Source: Deltaproteobacteria bacterium (lineage in GTDB: Bacteria > Desulfobacterota > Binatia > Binatales > Binataceae). From it: 5,818 bases of DNA. Below, in pieces: positions 1 through 5,818 of this stretch. The notes beneath the pieces are model-generated. The model was not told the DNA's origin. It searched no databases and saw only the letters and a list, made by a program, of their open reading frames with translations. Each line of letters starts with the position of its first letter. The stretch's first letter is position 1. The stretch lies in contig DAHZDR010000370.1 of NCBI GenBank assembly GCA_027403435.1, positions 1-5,818 of the forward strand, read 5' to 3'. The position numbers were made by a program, and so were the translations under genes.

Positions 1-839
1 TTGATATGGGAGTAAAGTTTCCTCATTCCGGAGAGCGTGCGCAACGCCGCGAGACTGCCGTGCGGACCGCCGATCGCCAGATGGCCCATCGCGGACGCGG
101 CGGCCGCGCCGACGCCGCGCCGCGCCATTTCGTCTTCCCACCAGAAACTGCCGTCGAGGATCAGGCAGGCGGCGCCGCGCGCCGCGTCGATCAGCGCCTC
201 GTCGAGGCGGCGGAAGCAGGGCGCGTACAATAGCGCGCCACCGCCATTCACTGACCGGATGCGCACGGCGATCGCGGCGCCGGACGGTTCCGGCCCGGCG
301 GCGCCGGCGTGGCGCGGAATCTTCGCGGCGACGGGCAGGGCGGCGCAGCGCAGTCCGGTGTCGGCGCCGGCCGCGGTGCGCATGACGATTTCAGCCGCGG
401 TGGTTGCGACGCTGGGCGAAAGCTCGCGCCAATCCAGCCGGCCCGGCTGACAGAGCGCGGCGAAGGCCGCGTTTTTCCCGAAAATCCAGTCGCGGACAAT
501 CGCGGTGGAATAGAGCGCGAGCGGTCCGGTCTCGCGGATCGCCAGCAGGCCCGCGCAATGGTCGAGTTCGGCGTCGGTCAGCAAAATCGCGTCGAGCGGG
601 CCGGCGCGATCGGCGGCCGGGACGTCGTCGTGGCAAGGCAGCGTGCGCAGTTGCGCGAGGATGTCGGGACTGGCGTTGAGCAGGCACCAGCGGCGGCCGT
701 CGGCGCTGACCGCGACGGAGCATTGGGTGCGGGGAGTCGCCCGCAACGCGCCGCGGCGCATCCGCGCGCAGTTTTCGCAATGGCAATTCCACTGCGGAAA
801 CCCGCCGCCGGCGGCCGCGCCGAGAATCCGGACGCGCAT
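1..839 (-). CDS. pqqB: PqqB, PQQ biosynthesis metallo-beta-lactamase-fold protein (3' end cut by window edge)
   Basis: PqqB acts in the cytoplasm in PQQ synthesis; published work assigns it hydroxylation of the Tyr ring in the PqqA-derived intermediate. The frame from the ATG at 839 stays open for 279 codons to the window edge. It opens with MRVRILGAAAGGGFPQWNCH, the PqqB signature, including a CxCxxC cluster (C19, C21, C24) that fits the family's structural zinc site. Further landmarks are RTQCS (37-41), LLNASPDI (53-60), LTDAELDH (87-94), LDG (228-230) and AMGH (250-253). The usual HxHxDH metal motif is present only as DAELDH, with D89 and E91 in place of the two histidines; this divergence is normal for PqqB. 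The family is about 300 residues, so roughly 20-30 C-terminal residues lie outside the window. The start is 10 bases after the pqqA stop with no clear Shine-Dalgarno, so translation may be coupled to pqqA. Confidence 0.95.
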   Translation of the reverse strand, partial: MRVRILGAAAGGGFPQWNCHCENCARMRRGALRATPRTQCSVAVSADGRRWCLLNASPDILAQLRTLPCHDDVPAADRAGPLDAILLTDAELDHCAGLLAIRETGPLALYSTAIVRDWIFGKNAAFAALCQPGRLDWRELSPSVATTAAEIVMRTAAGADTGLRCAALPVAAKIPRHAGAAGPEPSGAAIAVRIRSVNGGGALLYAPCFRRLDEALIDAARGAACLILDGSFWWEDEMARRGVGAAAASAMGHLAIGGPHGSLAALRTLSGMRKLYSHI

Positions 840-849
840 CGCGGGGGGC

Positions 850-1014
850 TTAGCGCAAGGGGCGTGAATCGGCCGGAGGCGGCGGCTCCGAATCCGTCGC
901 TTCGGACTTGCGCAGGCTACCGTAGGCGCGCATATCGTCGAGCAAGAAGCTGTAGCAGCTAATTTCGGCGTCCATGCGCAGTTCGACGAATTCGGGTTTG
1001 CGCCACTCGCTCAT
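850..1014 (-). CDS. pqqA: PqqA, PQQ precursor peptide with long C-terminal extension
   Basis: This is a 54-residue peptide starting MSEWRKPEFVELRMDAEISC. It carries the diagnostic ExxxY pair, E17 and Y21 (EISCY), whose side chains are cross-linked by the radical-SAM enzyme PqqE with PqqD as peptide chaperone, then cut out and oxidised to PQQ. The KPEFVELRM leader resembles other PqqA leaders. The start is fixed by GGAGGT six bases upstream of the ATG and by pqqB directly downstream. Most PqqA peptides are about 23-40 residues and end soon after the Tyr. Here a 33-residue tail (22-54) follows, with an acidic/hydrophobic part (FLLDDMRAY), a charged stretch and four prolines (44-47). Its role is unknown; it must be removed if PQQ is made from this peptide. 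The identity as PqqA rests on ExxxY plus the adjacent pqqB. Confidence 0.9.
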   Translation of the reverse strand: MSEWRKPEFVELRMDAEISCYSFLLDDMRAYGSLRKSEATDSEPPPPADSRPLR

Positions 1015-1020
1015 GCGAGA

Positions 1021-1026
1021 ACCTCC
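1021..1026 (-). promoter_or_regulatory. Strong Shine-Dalgarno of pqqA
   Basis: GGAGGT on the minus strand lies six bases before the pqqA ATG at 1014. It is the only near-perfect ribosome-binding site I see ahead of any gene here, as would suit a precursor peptide that must be made in excess over its modifying enzymes. It selects M1 over the internal Met14. Confidence 0.8.
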
Positions 1027-1084
1027 AAGGCCGCCACGCCGTCAACGGCCGCAGCCAGCGGCGACTCGATAACTTTAACATCGC

Positions 1085-1100
1085 GGCGTCCGCCGACGCC
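1085..1100. other. GC-rich hairpin in the gap between the DUF2156 gene and pqqA
   Basis: GGCGTC (1085-1090) and GACGCC (1095-1100) form a perfect 6-bp stem with a 4-base loop. On the minus strand it falls between the stop of the lysyltransferase-like gene and pqqA, and is followed by a short AT-rich patch (about 1070-1079, minus-strand GTTAAAGTTA). There is no U-run directly after the stem, so it is at best a weak terminator or processing/attenuation element. The AT-rich patch could hold a pqqA -10 region, but I find no convincing -35 for it. Confidence 0.3.
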
Positions 1101-1145
1101 ATTGGGACGGCGCCCGGCGGAAACGTCGCGCATCGACGGCGCGGG

Positions 1146-2249
1146 TCAGGCGGAGGCGCCGCGGCGCCGCTTGGCCAGATAACGGCGGACGTGGCGCGCC
1201 TCGAGTCTGAGCGCCCGCAGCGCCGCCAGCGACACGGCGCGCCACGGCGGGATGCCGGAGAAGGCCTCGCCGATCGCGTAGAGCGTGCCGATCGAGAAGC
1301 GCGCTTCGTTCGAGATGGCGTGGACTGGCTCCCAGCGGTTGGGCGCCAGCTTGGCGCGAAAGCGTTCGAGGCCGCGGAAATTATAGAAGCGATTGGCGTG
1401 CGCCCGCGCGAACAGCATCAGCAGCCTAAGCCAGGCGGGATTGGCCTCGAGCGGGGCGTAGGTCGATAAAGCGACCAGTCCGAGCGTGACGTAGGCGCGC
1501 CCTTCGCCGGCGAATTGGCGCATCGCGGCGTCGATCAAGAGTTCGCTGACGCCGTTGGGAGCGTGCGGATCGCGCGCCACCTGCTCGATCAGATAGCCGT
1601 TGCGGGCCGGGGCTGGCGAGGCGACCAGGAAGGCGACCGCTTGCGTCTCACGGCGCGCCACCAGCACGACGCGATCGGCGACTTCGCCCGCCAGGGTATG
1701 CGGTTCGACCAGGAAATGCAGCGGCGGCATCAGGCGCGATTCGAGCCAGCGTTCGAGCACGCCCGCCAGCTCGGGTTCCTCGCGCCCGCGCGGCGGATCG
1801 AGCGTTTCGATCCGGACGCCCTTGTTGCGCGCGCGATTGAGTTGCGCGCGGAGCGAGCGATGGGCCATGAGCGCGGGCGCCCAGCGCGCGGGATCCCAAA
1901 CGGGCTGGGCGCCAATCACAATCGCGGCGTGGCGGCCGGAATTGGCGAGCAATCCGCGCAATCGTTCGGCGGCGCAGACGTAGCAGACCCGGCATCCCCG
2001 CGCCGCCGCGAAATCCTCGAAGGCGCGGATCACGGCGGGCAGCGCCGCGGCCGGGCAAATCGGCGCGCCCGCGGCCAGCATCACGTTCCGCCGCCGGATA
2101 TATCCGACCACGGCCGGCGCTGAACGATCGAACCAGTGGTCGATACCGGGGTTGAGGATTTGGTAGGCGGTGGCGTTCCATCCGTAGGCCATCACCAGCG
2201 CGCGCGCGTCGGGCGCGGCGCTCGAATCAGATCCGGCGAACGTGGTCAT
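1146..2249 (-). CDS. Stand-alone DUF2156 / phosphatidylglycerol lysyltransferase C-terminal domain protein
   Basis: This protein resembles the synthase half of MprF, a GNAT-like double fold that moves an aminoacyl group from tRNA to phosphatidylglycerol. From the ATG at 2249 it has 367 residues. Hallmarks are GWNATAYQILNPG (23-35), CYVCAAERL (89-97), LRAQLNRARNKGV (133-145), RDPHAPNGVSELLID (226-240) and FYNFRGLERFRAKLAPNRWEP (288-308), the last two typical of MprF C-terminal domains. It has no transmembrane segments, so the MprF flippase half is absent, and it ends in a basic tail (KRRRG). Substrate cannot be read from the sequence: lipid aminoacylation is the family precedent, another acceptor is possible. 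An in-frame GTG at 2291 would add 14 residues, but it lies at the predicted transcription start, so I prefer ATG 2249. Neither start has a good Shine-Dalgarno. It is co-oriented with pqqA, 131 bases away, and divergent from the protease gene. Confidence 0.85.
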   Translation of the reverse strand: MTTFAGSDSSAAPDARALVMAYGWNATAYQILNPGIDHWFDRSAPAVVGYIRRRNVMLAAGAPICPAAALPAVIRAFEDFAAARGCRVCYVCAAERLRGLLANSGRHAAIVIGAQPVWDPARWAPALMAHRSLRAQLNRARNKGVRIETLDPPRGREEPELAGVLERWLESRLMPPLHFLVEPHTLAGEVADRVVLVARRETQAVAFLVASPAPARNGYLIEQVARDPHAPNGVSELLIDAAMRQFAGEGRAYVTLGLVALSTYAPLEANPAWLRLLMLFARAHANRFYNFRGLERFRAKLAPNRWEPVHAISNEARFSIGTLYAIGEAFSGIPPWRAVSLAALRALRLEARHVRRYLAKRRRGASA

Positions 2250-2297
2250 CCGGGGACTGCTGGCGGATTTACCGCTGAGGTGGTCGCGCACGGGCCG

Positions 2298-2325
2298 ATT
2301 ATCCCATTCGTGGCGGCATTGTCAT
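2298..2325 (-). promoter_or_regulatory. Candidate sigma70-type promoter for the DUF2156 gene
   Basis: On the minus strand, ATGACA (2325-2320; five of six bases match TTGACA) and GATAAT (2303-2298; five of six match TATAAT) are separated by 16 bases. Transcription would begin near 2291, leaving about 40 bases of leader before the ATG at 2249. That is the reason to prefer that start over the GTG at 2291. The match is by eye against the E. coli consensus; the host's own consensus is unknown. Confidence 0.45.
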
Positions 2326-2410
2326 TGCTAATTGAGCGCAGGCCGTTCCGATCTCGGCGGCGGCAATGAAGAAGTTGTTCGAAAATAGATAACCACTAAC
2401 CATCAAAAGC

Positions 2411-2435
2411 TGACGAACCATAATATGCATCGTCA
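2411..2435. promoter_or_regulatory. 25-base dyad-symmetric element, candidate operator
   Basis: The left half TGACGAACCATA (2411-2422) and the right half read on the other strand, TGACGATGCATA (2435-2424), agree at 10 of 12 positions around a single central A at 2423. The outer 6-bp arms and the inner CATA/TATG are perfect. This is the size and shape of a dimeric transcription-factor site. It lies in the AT-rich part of the divergent region, 98 bases before the protease start, and overlaps CATAAT (2419-2424), a possible plus-strand -10 lacking a good -35. If that -10 is used, binding here would repress the protease gene. The regulator is not identifiable. Confidence 0.4.
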
Positions 2436-2492
2436 TTCCAAGCTGAAATATGCGGCTGCGCGGGATGAATAGTCAAATCAATTTACCGCGAA

Positions 2493-2518
2493 GCGGCCGC
2501 CGACTTCACGCCGGCCGC
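2493..2518. other. GC-rich inverted repeat just upstream of the protease start
   Basis: GCGGCCG (2493-2499) and CGGCCGC (2512-2518) can pair as a 7-bp stem with a 12-base loop, ending 14 bases before the ATG at 2533. In the mRNA it would sit where the ribosome lands, and there is no Shine-Dalgarno between it and the A-run at the start. It could dampen initiation at 2533, or simply reflect GC-rich sequence. Confidence 0.25.
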
Positions 2519-2532
2519 GGCGCGGCAAAAAA

Positions 2533-4944
2533 ATGGCGGACAACGATTTGGCCATCCGGGTAATCGGCGGCGCAATGAAGTTTTGCGGTGCGGAAATCCG
2601 GCGGTCCCGGCTCATCGGTCGTTGCGCCTTCTTTCGCTTTGTTGTCGCGAACCTGCTTTTGCCGCTCCTGTTGCCACTGAGCGTGGCGTCGGCGGCGCGA
2701 GCCGCAAGCGAACCAACCGTGACGCTGCCACACAGCCATCCGATAGTATCTGTCAGAGCCGGTCTCACTTCGACGATCGATCCGGGTCAGCAGCTTCAAA
2801 TTCGTCTTTCTTTTGCTCCGCGCAATCGCGCCGAGCTAAACCAATTTCTTTTGAGCTTACAGGATCCGTCGTCCCGGAATTACCATCGATGGCTGACGCG
2901 GCTGGAGTTCGAGCGGCGTTTCGGCCGCGCGCCGGCGGAGGTCGGCGCGGTCGTGCGATGGCTCAAGCGCAAGGGTTTTCAGATAATCGTGCGGAATCCG
3001 TTGGGTGTTTCGGCCGACGCGCGGGCGGACATGGTCGAGGCGGCGTTTGCCGCGCCGATCGCGGCCAGCGCGGACGGCCAGGTTTACGCCAACCTGACAG
3101 ATCCGCGGATACCGCGGCGCTTCGCCGGGATGGTCGCGTCGATCGGCGGGCTGGACAACACGCTGCATGCGGCGCCGATGCGATCGGCCGCCGCCAGAAG
3201 CGCGCGCGGCGCCGGTCGCCGGGCGCTGGCGATGGCGGCGGCGCCGAACTACGCGGGCGCGCAAGGCGAGGCGTTCGGTCCCGCCGATCTCTGGACGTTT
3301 TACGACGAAACGCCGCTCGCCGGCCAAGGGATTACCGGCAGCGGCGAATGCGTAGCGCTGGTCGAGGATTCCGACTTGCTGACCAGCGCGGTGACGCTGT
3401 TCGACACCACCTTTTCGCTGCCGGCGGCGAGCCTGACGCGGGTGCTGGCCGATAGCGTCAATCCCGGCCGCACCGCGGACGAGACCGAGGCGCTGCTCGA
3501 CGTCGAATGGGCGCATGCGGCGGCGCCGGCCGCTCCGCTCAGCGTTTATATTGGCGCGGGGGCCAACGGGCTGGTCGATGCGCTGCAGCGCGCGGTAACC
3601 GACAATCAATGCGGCGTAATCAGCGTGAGTTATTCTTTTTGCGGCGGCGCCGCGACGTTTTATAGCGGCACGCTCGATTCGATTCTGACGCAGGCGGCGG
3701 CGCAGGGGCAGACGGTCGCCGTCGCCGCCGGCGACGACGGTTCGGCCGGCCTCACGCTCAACTCGGCGGGCGCCGCGTGCGTGGTTGGCAGCAGCCTGAA
3801 CGTGAGCGAATTCGCCGCCGACCCGAACGTGTTGGCGGTCGGCGGCAGCCAGTTCACGCCGATTTACAACTCCTCGGGCGACGATGTCGGCGATGTTACG
3901 GAAAGCGTATGGGACGATTCCATCGGCGCGGGCGGCGGCGGCCAAAGCTCGATTTTTCAGAAGCCGGCCTATCAGGCGGGACTGACGCCCGATGACGGGA
4001 CGCGCGATCTGCCGGACGTTGCGCTCGGCGCCAGTCCGCTCGCGCCGGGCTTTTATTGGGGCGACGATCCAAACCAGGCGGGAACCGCGCAGATGAATTG
4101 CTGTATCGGCGGGACCAGTCTCGCGACGCCGATTTGGGCCGGACTCGCCAACCTGATCGGGCAAATCGCAAGCGGCCGGATCGGCAATCCGAATCCGCGC
4201 ATCTATCAACTCGGCGCGCTGCACGACACGAGCCGATCGGGCCTGCGCGATATCGCAGCCGGCGACAACGCCTTCAACGGCGTGTCGGGCTACGTCGCCG
4301 AGCCGGGCTACGATCTGGCCAGCGGCTGGGGCAGCGTGGATATGGCGACGTTCGCCGCCGCCTATCCGGCGACGAACGCCACGCCCACGCCGACGCCCAC
4401 AACTTCGCCCACGCCCACCGCGACGCCGACCGCCACGCCCACGGCGACGATTACTACAAGTCCCAGTCCGACGCCGACACCCACGCCCACGGCGACCATC
4501 ACTACAAGTCCCACGCCGACGCCGACCGCCAGCGCGACGCCGACGCCGCCAGCTCCGACCGCGACGCCCACGCCGACGCCGTCACCCGCGCCCCCGCCGG
4601 TTGCGCCGACGAATTCGGCGACGGTAACTCCGCGCATCATTTATTTCGGGCCGCATCAGGTTGGGAGCTCAAGTCCGATCCGCGCCGTGACGGTGATGAA
4701 TCCGTCCGGCAGTCCGGCGCCGCTGGTGATTGGGGAGATGCGGCGCTTGGGCGCCGCGAGTTTCGCGATCGATCCGGCGTCAACCACCTGCCGCGCCGGG
4801 CTGAGCCTCGGCCAAGGCCGCGCCTGCACGATTGGCCTGATCTTCGTCCCGGCCGCGCGCGGCGTACAGAGCGGCTCGCTGAGGCTGCTGGATAACGCGC
4901 GCAACGCGCCGCAAATCGTGCACTTTGACGGCGCGGGACTCTGA
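2533..4944 (+). CDS. Secreted pro-kumamolisin/sedolisin (S53) protease with Pro/Thr linker and C-terminal ASH-like domain
   Basis: This 803-residue serine-carboxyl endopeptidase is predicted to be exported and self-activating at acid pH. A basic stretch and hydrophobic core (about 22-55, LLLPLLLPL then ASAARA) form a signal peptide. The activation domain (about 70-210) shows LQDPSSRNYHRWLT (109-122) and IGGLDN (204-209). The catalytic domain spans about 238-612. E319 and D323 (ExxxD) match the Glu/Asp pair, D401 in AAGDDG the oxyanion Asp, and S529 in GGTSLATP the nucleophile. DIAAGDN (573-579) and PGYDLASGWG (591-600) form the Ca2+ site. All key residues are present, so it should be active. 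Residues 616-692 are a Pro/Thr/Ser linker, and 697-803 resemble ASH/choice-of-anchor D domains (FGPHQVGSSS; C753 and C765; closing DGAGL). Neither the ATG at 2533, inside a seven-A run, nor the in-frame ATG at 2575 (M15, a more typical signal-peptide start) has a Shine-Dalgarno. It is divergent from the DUF2156 gene and convergent with the barrel gene. Confidence 0.93.
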   Translation: MADNDLAIRVIGGAMKFCGAEIRRSRLIGRCAFFRFVVANLLLPLLLPLSVASAARAASEPTVTLPHSHPIVSVRAGLTSTIDPGQQLQIRLSFAPRNRAELNQFLLSLQDPSSRNYHRWLTRLEFERRFGRAPAEVGAVVRWLKRKGFQIIVRNPLGVSADARADMVEAAFAAPIAASADGQVYANLTDPRIPRRFAGMVASIGGLDNTLHAAPMRSAAARSARGAGRRALAMAAAPNYAGAQGEAFGPADLWTFYDETPLAGQGITGSGECVALVEDSDLLTSAVTLFDTTFSLPAASLTRVLADSVNPGRTADETEALLDVEWAHAAAPAAPLSVYIGAGANGLVDALQRAVTDNQCGVISVSYSFCGGAATFYSGTLDSILTQAAAQGQTVAVAAGDDGSAGLTLNSAGAACVVGSSLNVSEFAADPNVLAVGGSQFTPIYNSSGDDVGDVTESVWDDSIGAGGGGQSSIFQKPAYQAGLTPDDGTRDLPDVALGASPLAPGFYWGDDPNQAGTAQMNCCIGGTSLATPIWAGLANLIGQIASGRIGNPNPRIYQLGALHDTSRSGLRDIAAGDNAFNGVSGYVAEPGYDLASGWGSVDMATFAAAYPATNATPTPTPTTSPTPTATPTATPTATITTSPSPTPTPTPTATITTSPTPTPTASATPTPPAPTATPTPTPSPAPPPVAPTNSATVTPRIIYFGPHQVGSSSPIRAVTVMNPSGSPAPLVIGEMRRLGAASFAIDPASTTCRAGLSLGQGRACTIGLIFVPAARGVQSGSLRLLDNARNAPQIVHFDGAGL
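4438..4533 (+). repeat. Two 48-bp tandem units in the Pro/Thr linker of the protease
   Basis: The unit beginning CCCACGGCGACGATTACTAC at 4438 recurs at 4486 with few changes (CCCACGGCGACCATCACTAC), encoding PTATITTSP twice with a 16-residue period (residues 636-651 and 652-667). It lies within a wider low-complexity stretch of ACG/CCC/CCG codons (about 4378-4608). Such stretches grow and shrink by slippage or unequal recombination. The protein product is a flexible spacer between protease and tail domain. Confidence 0.75.
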
Positions 4945-5020
4945 GTTCGGCCGCGCCATGACGCGCCGCAGCGGCGGCGTTCGCGTTCGGCGAATCCGAT
5001 CGCGCGGCGAGACCGAAAGC

Positions 5021-5818
5021 TCAATCGACGCGACTGCCATTTTTGCTGTTGAAGTAGAAGGTGACGGTGAAGATCGGGCCCATGGTTTGCGGAAAATCCC
5101 ATTGATAGACCGGCAAAGCCGCGCCCAGTCCCCAGGTGGTTTCGAAACTCGGGGTTTGCGGCCAGGTGAATTCGATGGTCGGCGAAGCCCATAGATACGA
5201 CCACGCCGGCGCGTTGGCGTGGCCGAAGAAGAGATTGCGCCGGCTTTGCGTTTGGCCCGCGAACTCGAGCACATAGCCCAGTCCATATGCGCTGTTCAGC
5301 ACATGTTCGAAGGCGAAGGCGTAATTCAATAAGTTGCCGTCGGTCATGCGCAACGACTGGCCGGCGGGCACTTGCGTGAGGCCGTTGTTGAACTGATAGC
5401 CGCCGTGGACTTCGGTCGGGAATTGGACGATCTCGTCGAACTCGCCATAGAACTCGAAGGGTTTGAAGCGTTTGTGGATGAGCAGGCCGACGCCCTCGTT
5501 CCAGGTGCCGTTGCCGAACTGGTCGGTGTTGTAGGCGCTGGGGCTCAGATTCTGGTAGTTGCCGGTGGGAATCCAGGTGATGGTCTTGACCGAAAGCGCC
5601 GGCCACGCCCACAGATGGTAGGTGTCGGCGTCGGTGGTCAGCCCGTACTTCAGTTCGAAATGCAGGTTGCCGACCCCGAAGTGGGCGGCGGATTTGCCCG
5701 GCGGCGTGGTCGGCGGCGCCGCGGTGTTGAGGAGGAAGTTGGGATAGGCGTCGAGTTCGAGATGGTAGCCGAGGCCGACCGCCAGCCGTTGCGGCATCGC
5801 GAGTTCCCACGTGCCGTA
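5021..5818 (-). CDS. Predicted outer-membrane beta-barrel, MetA-type phenol-degradation/transporter family (5' end cut by window edge)
   Basis: The frame runs open from the window edge (YGTWELAMPQRL...) to a TGA at 5023-5021, giving 265 residues. The Met encoded at 5797 is probably internal, because the strand-like GTWEL precedes it without a break. The sequence alternates polar and aromatic/hydrophobic residues as in beta-strands with glycine/asparagine loops: GVGNLHFELKYGL, TWIPTGNYQNL, GNGTWNEGVGLLIHKRF, FYGEFDEIVQFP, LGYVLEFAG. It closes with PIFTVTFYF and a short polar tail, NSKNGSRVD. The GxGxLxxxxKY, PTGNY and GxW patterns resemble the MetA-pathway-of-phenol-degradation family (PF13557-type), whose members are presumed porins or transporters near aromatic degradation genes, with substrates mostly unproven. 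The signal peptide and first strands would lie outside the window. It converges with the protease gene across a 76-base gap. Family assignment is by pattern, not by alignment. Confidence 0.75.
   Translation of the reverse strand, partial: YGTWELAMPQRLAVGLGYHLELDAYPNFLLNTAAPPTTPPGKSAAHFGVGNLHFELKYGLTTDADTYHLWAWPALSVKTITWIPTGNYQNLSPSAYNTDQFGNGTWNEGVGLLIHKRFKPFEFYGEFDEIVQFPTEVHGGYQFNNGLTQVPAGQSLRMTDGNLLNYAFAFEHVLNSAYGLGYVLEFAGQTQSRRNLFFGHANAPAWSYLWASPTIEFTWPQTPSFETTWGLGAALPVYQWDFPQTMGPIFTVTFYFNSKNGSRVD

Noticed and set aside
309..962. Plus-strand 217-residue frame opposite pqqB and pqqA
   Set aside because: It is antisense to two genes with clear family motifs. Its composition (Arg/Ala/Gly-rich, no domain pattern) is what GC-rich codons give on the opposite strand.
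2375..2426. Plus-strand promoter for the protease (TTGTTC with downstream hexamers, or a -35 for CATAAT)
   Set aside because: No -35 with acceptable spacing matches more than about half of the consensus; only the CATAAT hexamer is noted, within the dyad element.
2857..4224. Minus-strand 455-residue frame inside the protease gene
   Set aside because: It lies wholly opposite the sedolisin coding sequence, is Arg-rich without recognisable motifs, and is explained by high GC at third codon positions removing stops.
4438..4533. Possible CRISPR-like array in the repetitive stretch
   Set aside because: The repeats are in-frame codons of the Pro/Thr linker with no spacers between the units.
4362..4640. 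Minus-strand Gly/Val repeat peptide
   Set aside because: It is the reverse complement of the Pro/Thr linker codons; the GVGV pattern is an artefact of that repeat.
4945..5020. Bidirectional terminator between the convergent protease and barrel genes
   Set aside because: Small stems exist (TTCGC 4980-4984 with GCGAA 4990-4994; CGCC 4964-4967 with GGCG 4973-4976), but they are only 4-5 bp and have no T-run on either strand, so I cannot support an intrinsic terminator.
4656..5810. Minus-strand 384-residue frame spanning the barrel gene and the protease 3' end
   Set aside because: It runs in another frame of the barrel gene, overlaps the protease end, and is low-complexity and Arg/Pro-rich. The frame at 5021-5818 shows clear beta-barrel patterning instead.

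Overview
The window is GC-rich and densely coding. It looks like a Gram-negative soil- or environment-type bacterium: one gene encodes a predicted outer-membrane beta-barrel, another a large secreted protease with a Pro/Thr linker and an ASH-type tail, and a third region is a pyrroloquinoline quinone (PQQ) operon. Lineages such as Binatota, Acidobacteriota or delta-proteobacteria-like groups would fit this mixture, but that is only a guess from gene content and protein style.

Layout. (1) Positions 1-1014, minus strand: the start of a PQQ biosynthesis operon, pqqA (850-1014) followed after 10 bases by pqqB (839 to beyond position 1). pqqB is cut by the window edge and lacks only its last few dozen residues. 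pqqC/D/E would be expected beyond the edge. (2) 1146-2249, minus strand: a soluble, stand-alone protein of the phosphatidylglycerol lysyltransferase C-terminal family (DUF2156 / LPG_synthase_C, as in the MprF synthase domain). It is co-oriented with pqqA and 131 bases upstream of it, with a small hairpin in the gap. (3) 2250-2532: a divergent intergenic region, partly AT-rich. It holds a plausible minus-strand promoter and a 25-base dyad-symmetric element that could be an operator. (4) 2533-4944, plus strand: an 803-residue pro-kumamolisin/sedolisin (S53) serine-carboxyl protease with signal peptide, activation domain, intact catalytic residues, Ca2+-site motif, Pro/Thr linker and a C-terminal ASH-like domain. 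(5) 5021 to beyond 5818, minus strand, convergent with the protease: the C-terminal 265 residues of a predicted outer-membrane protein resembling the phenol-degradation MetA-type family.

How they fit together. PqqA is the ribosomal peptide from which PQQ is cut, and PqqB is an enzyme of the same pathway, so these two clearly work together. Whether the lysyltransferase-like gene belongs to the same transcript is open. The protease and the barrel are envelope or secreted proteins with no demonstrated link to PQQ. I see no mobile element, CRISPR array, RNA gene or clearly new multi-gene system. The points most worth checking are the long C-terminal extension of PqqA, the dyad element in the divergent region, and the position of the lysyltransferase-like gene next to a modified-peptide operon.
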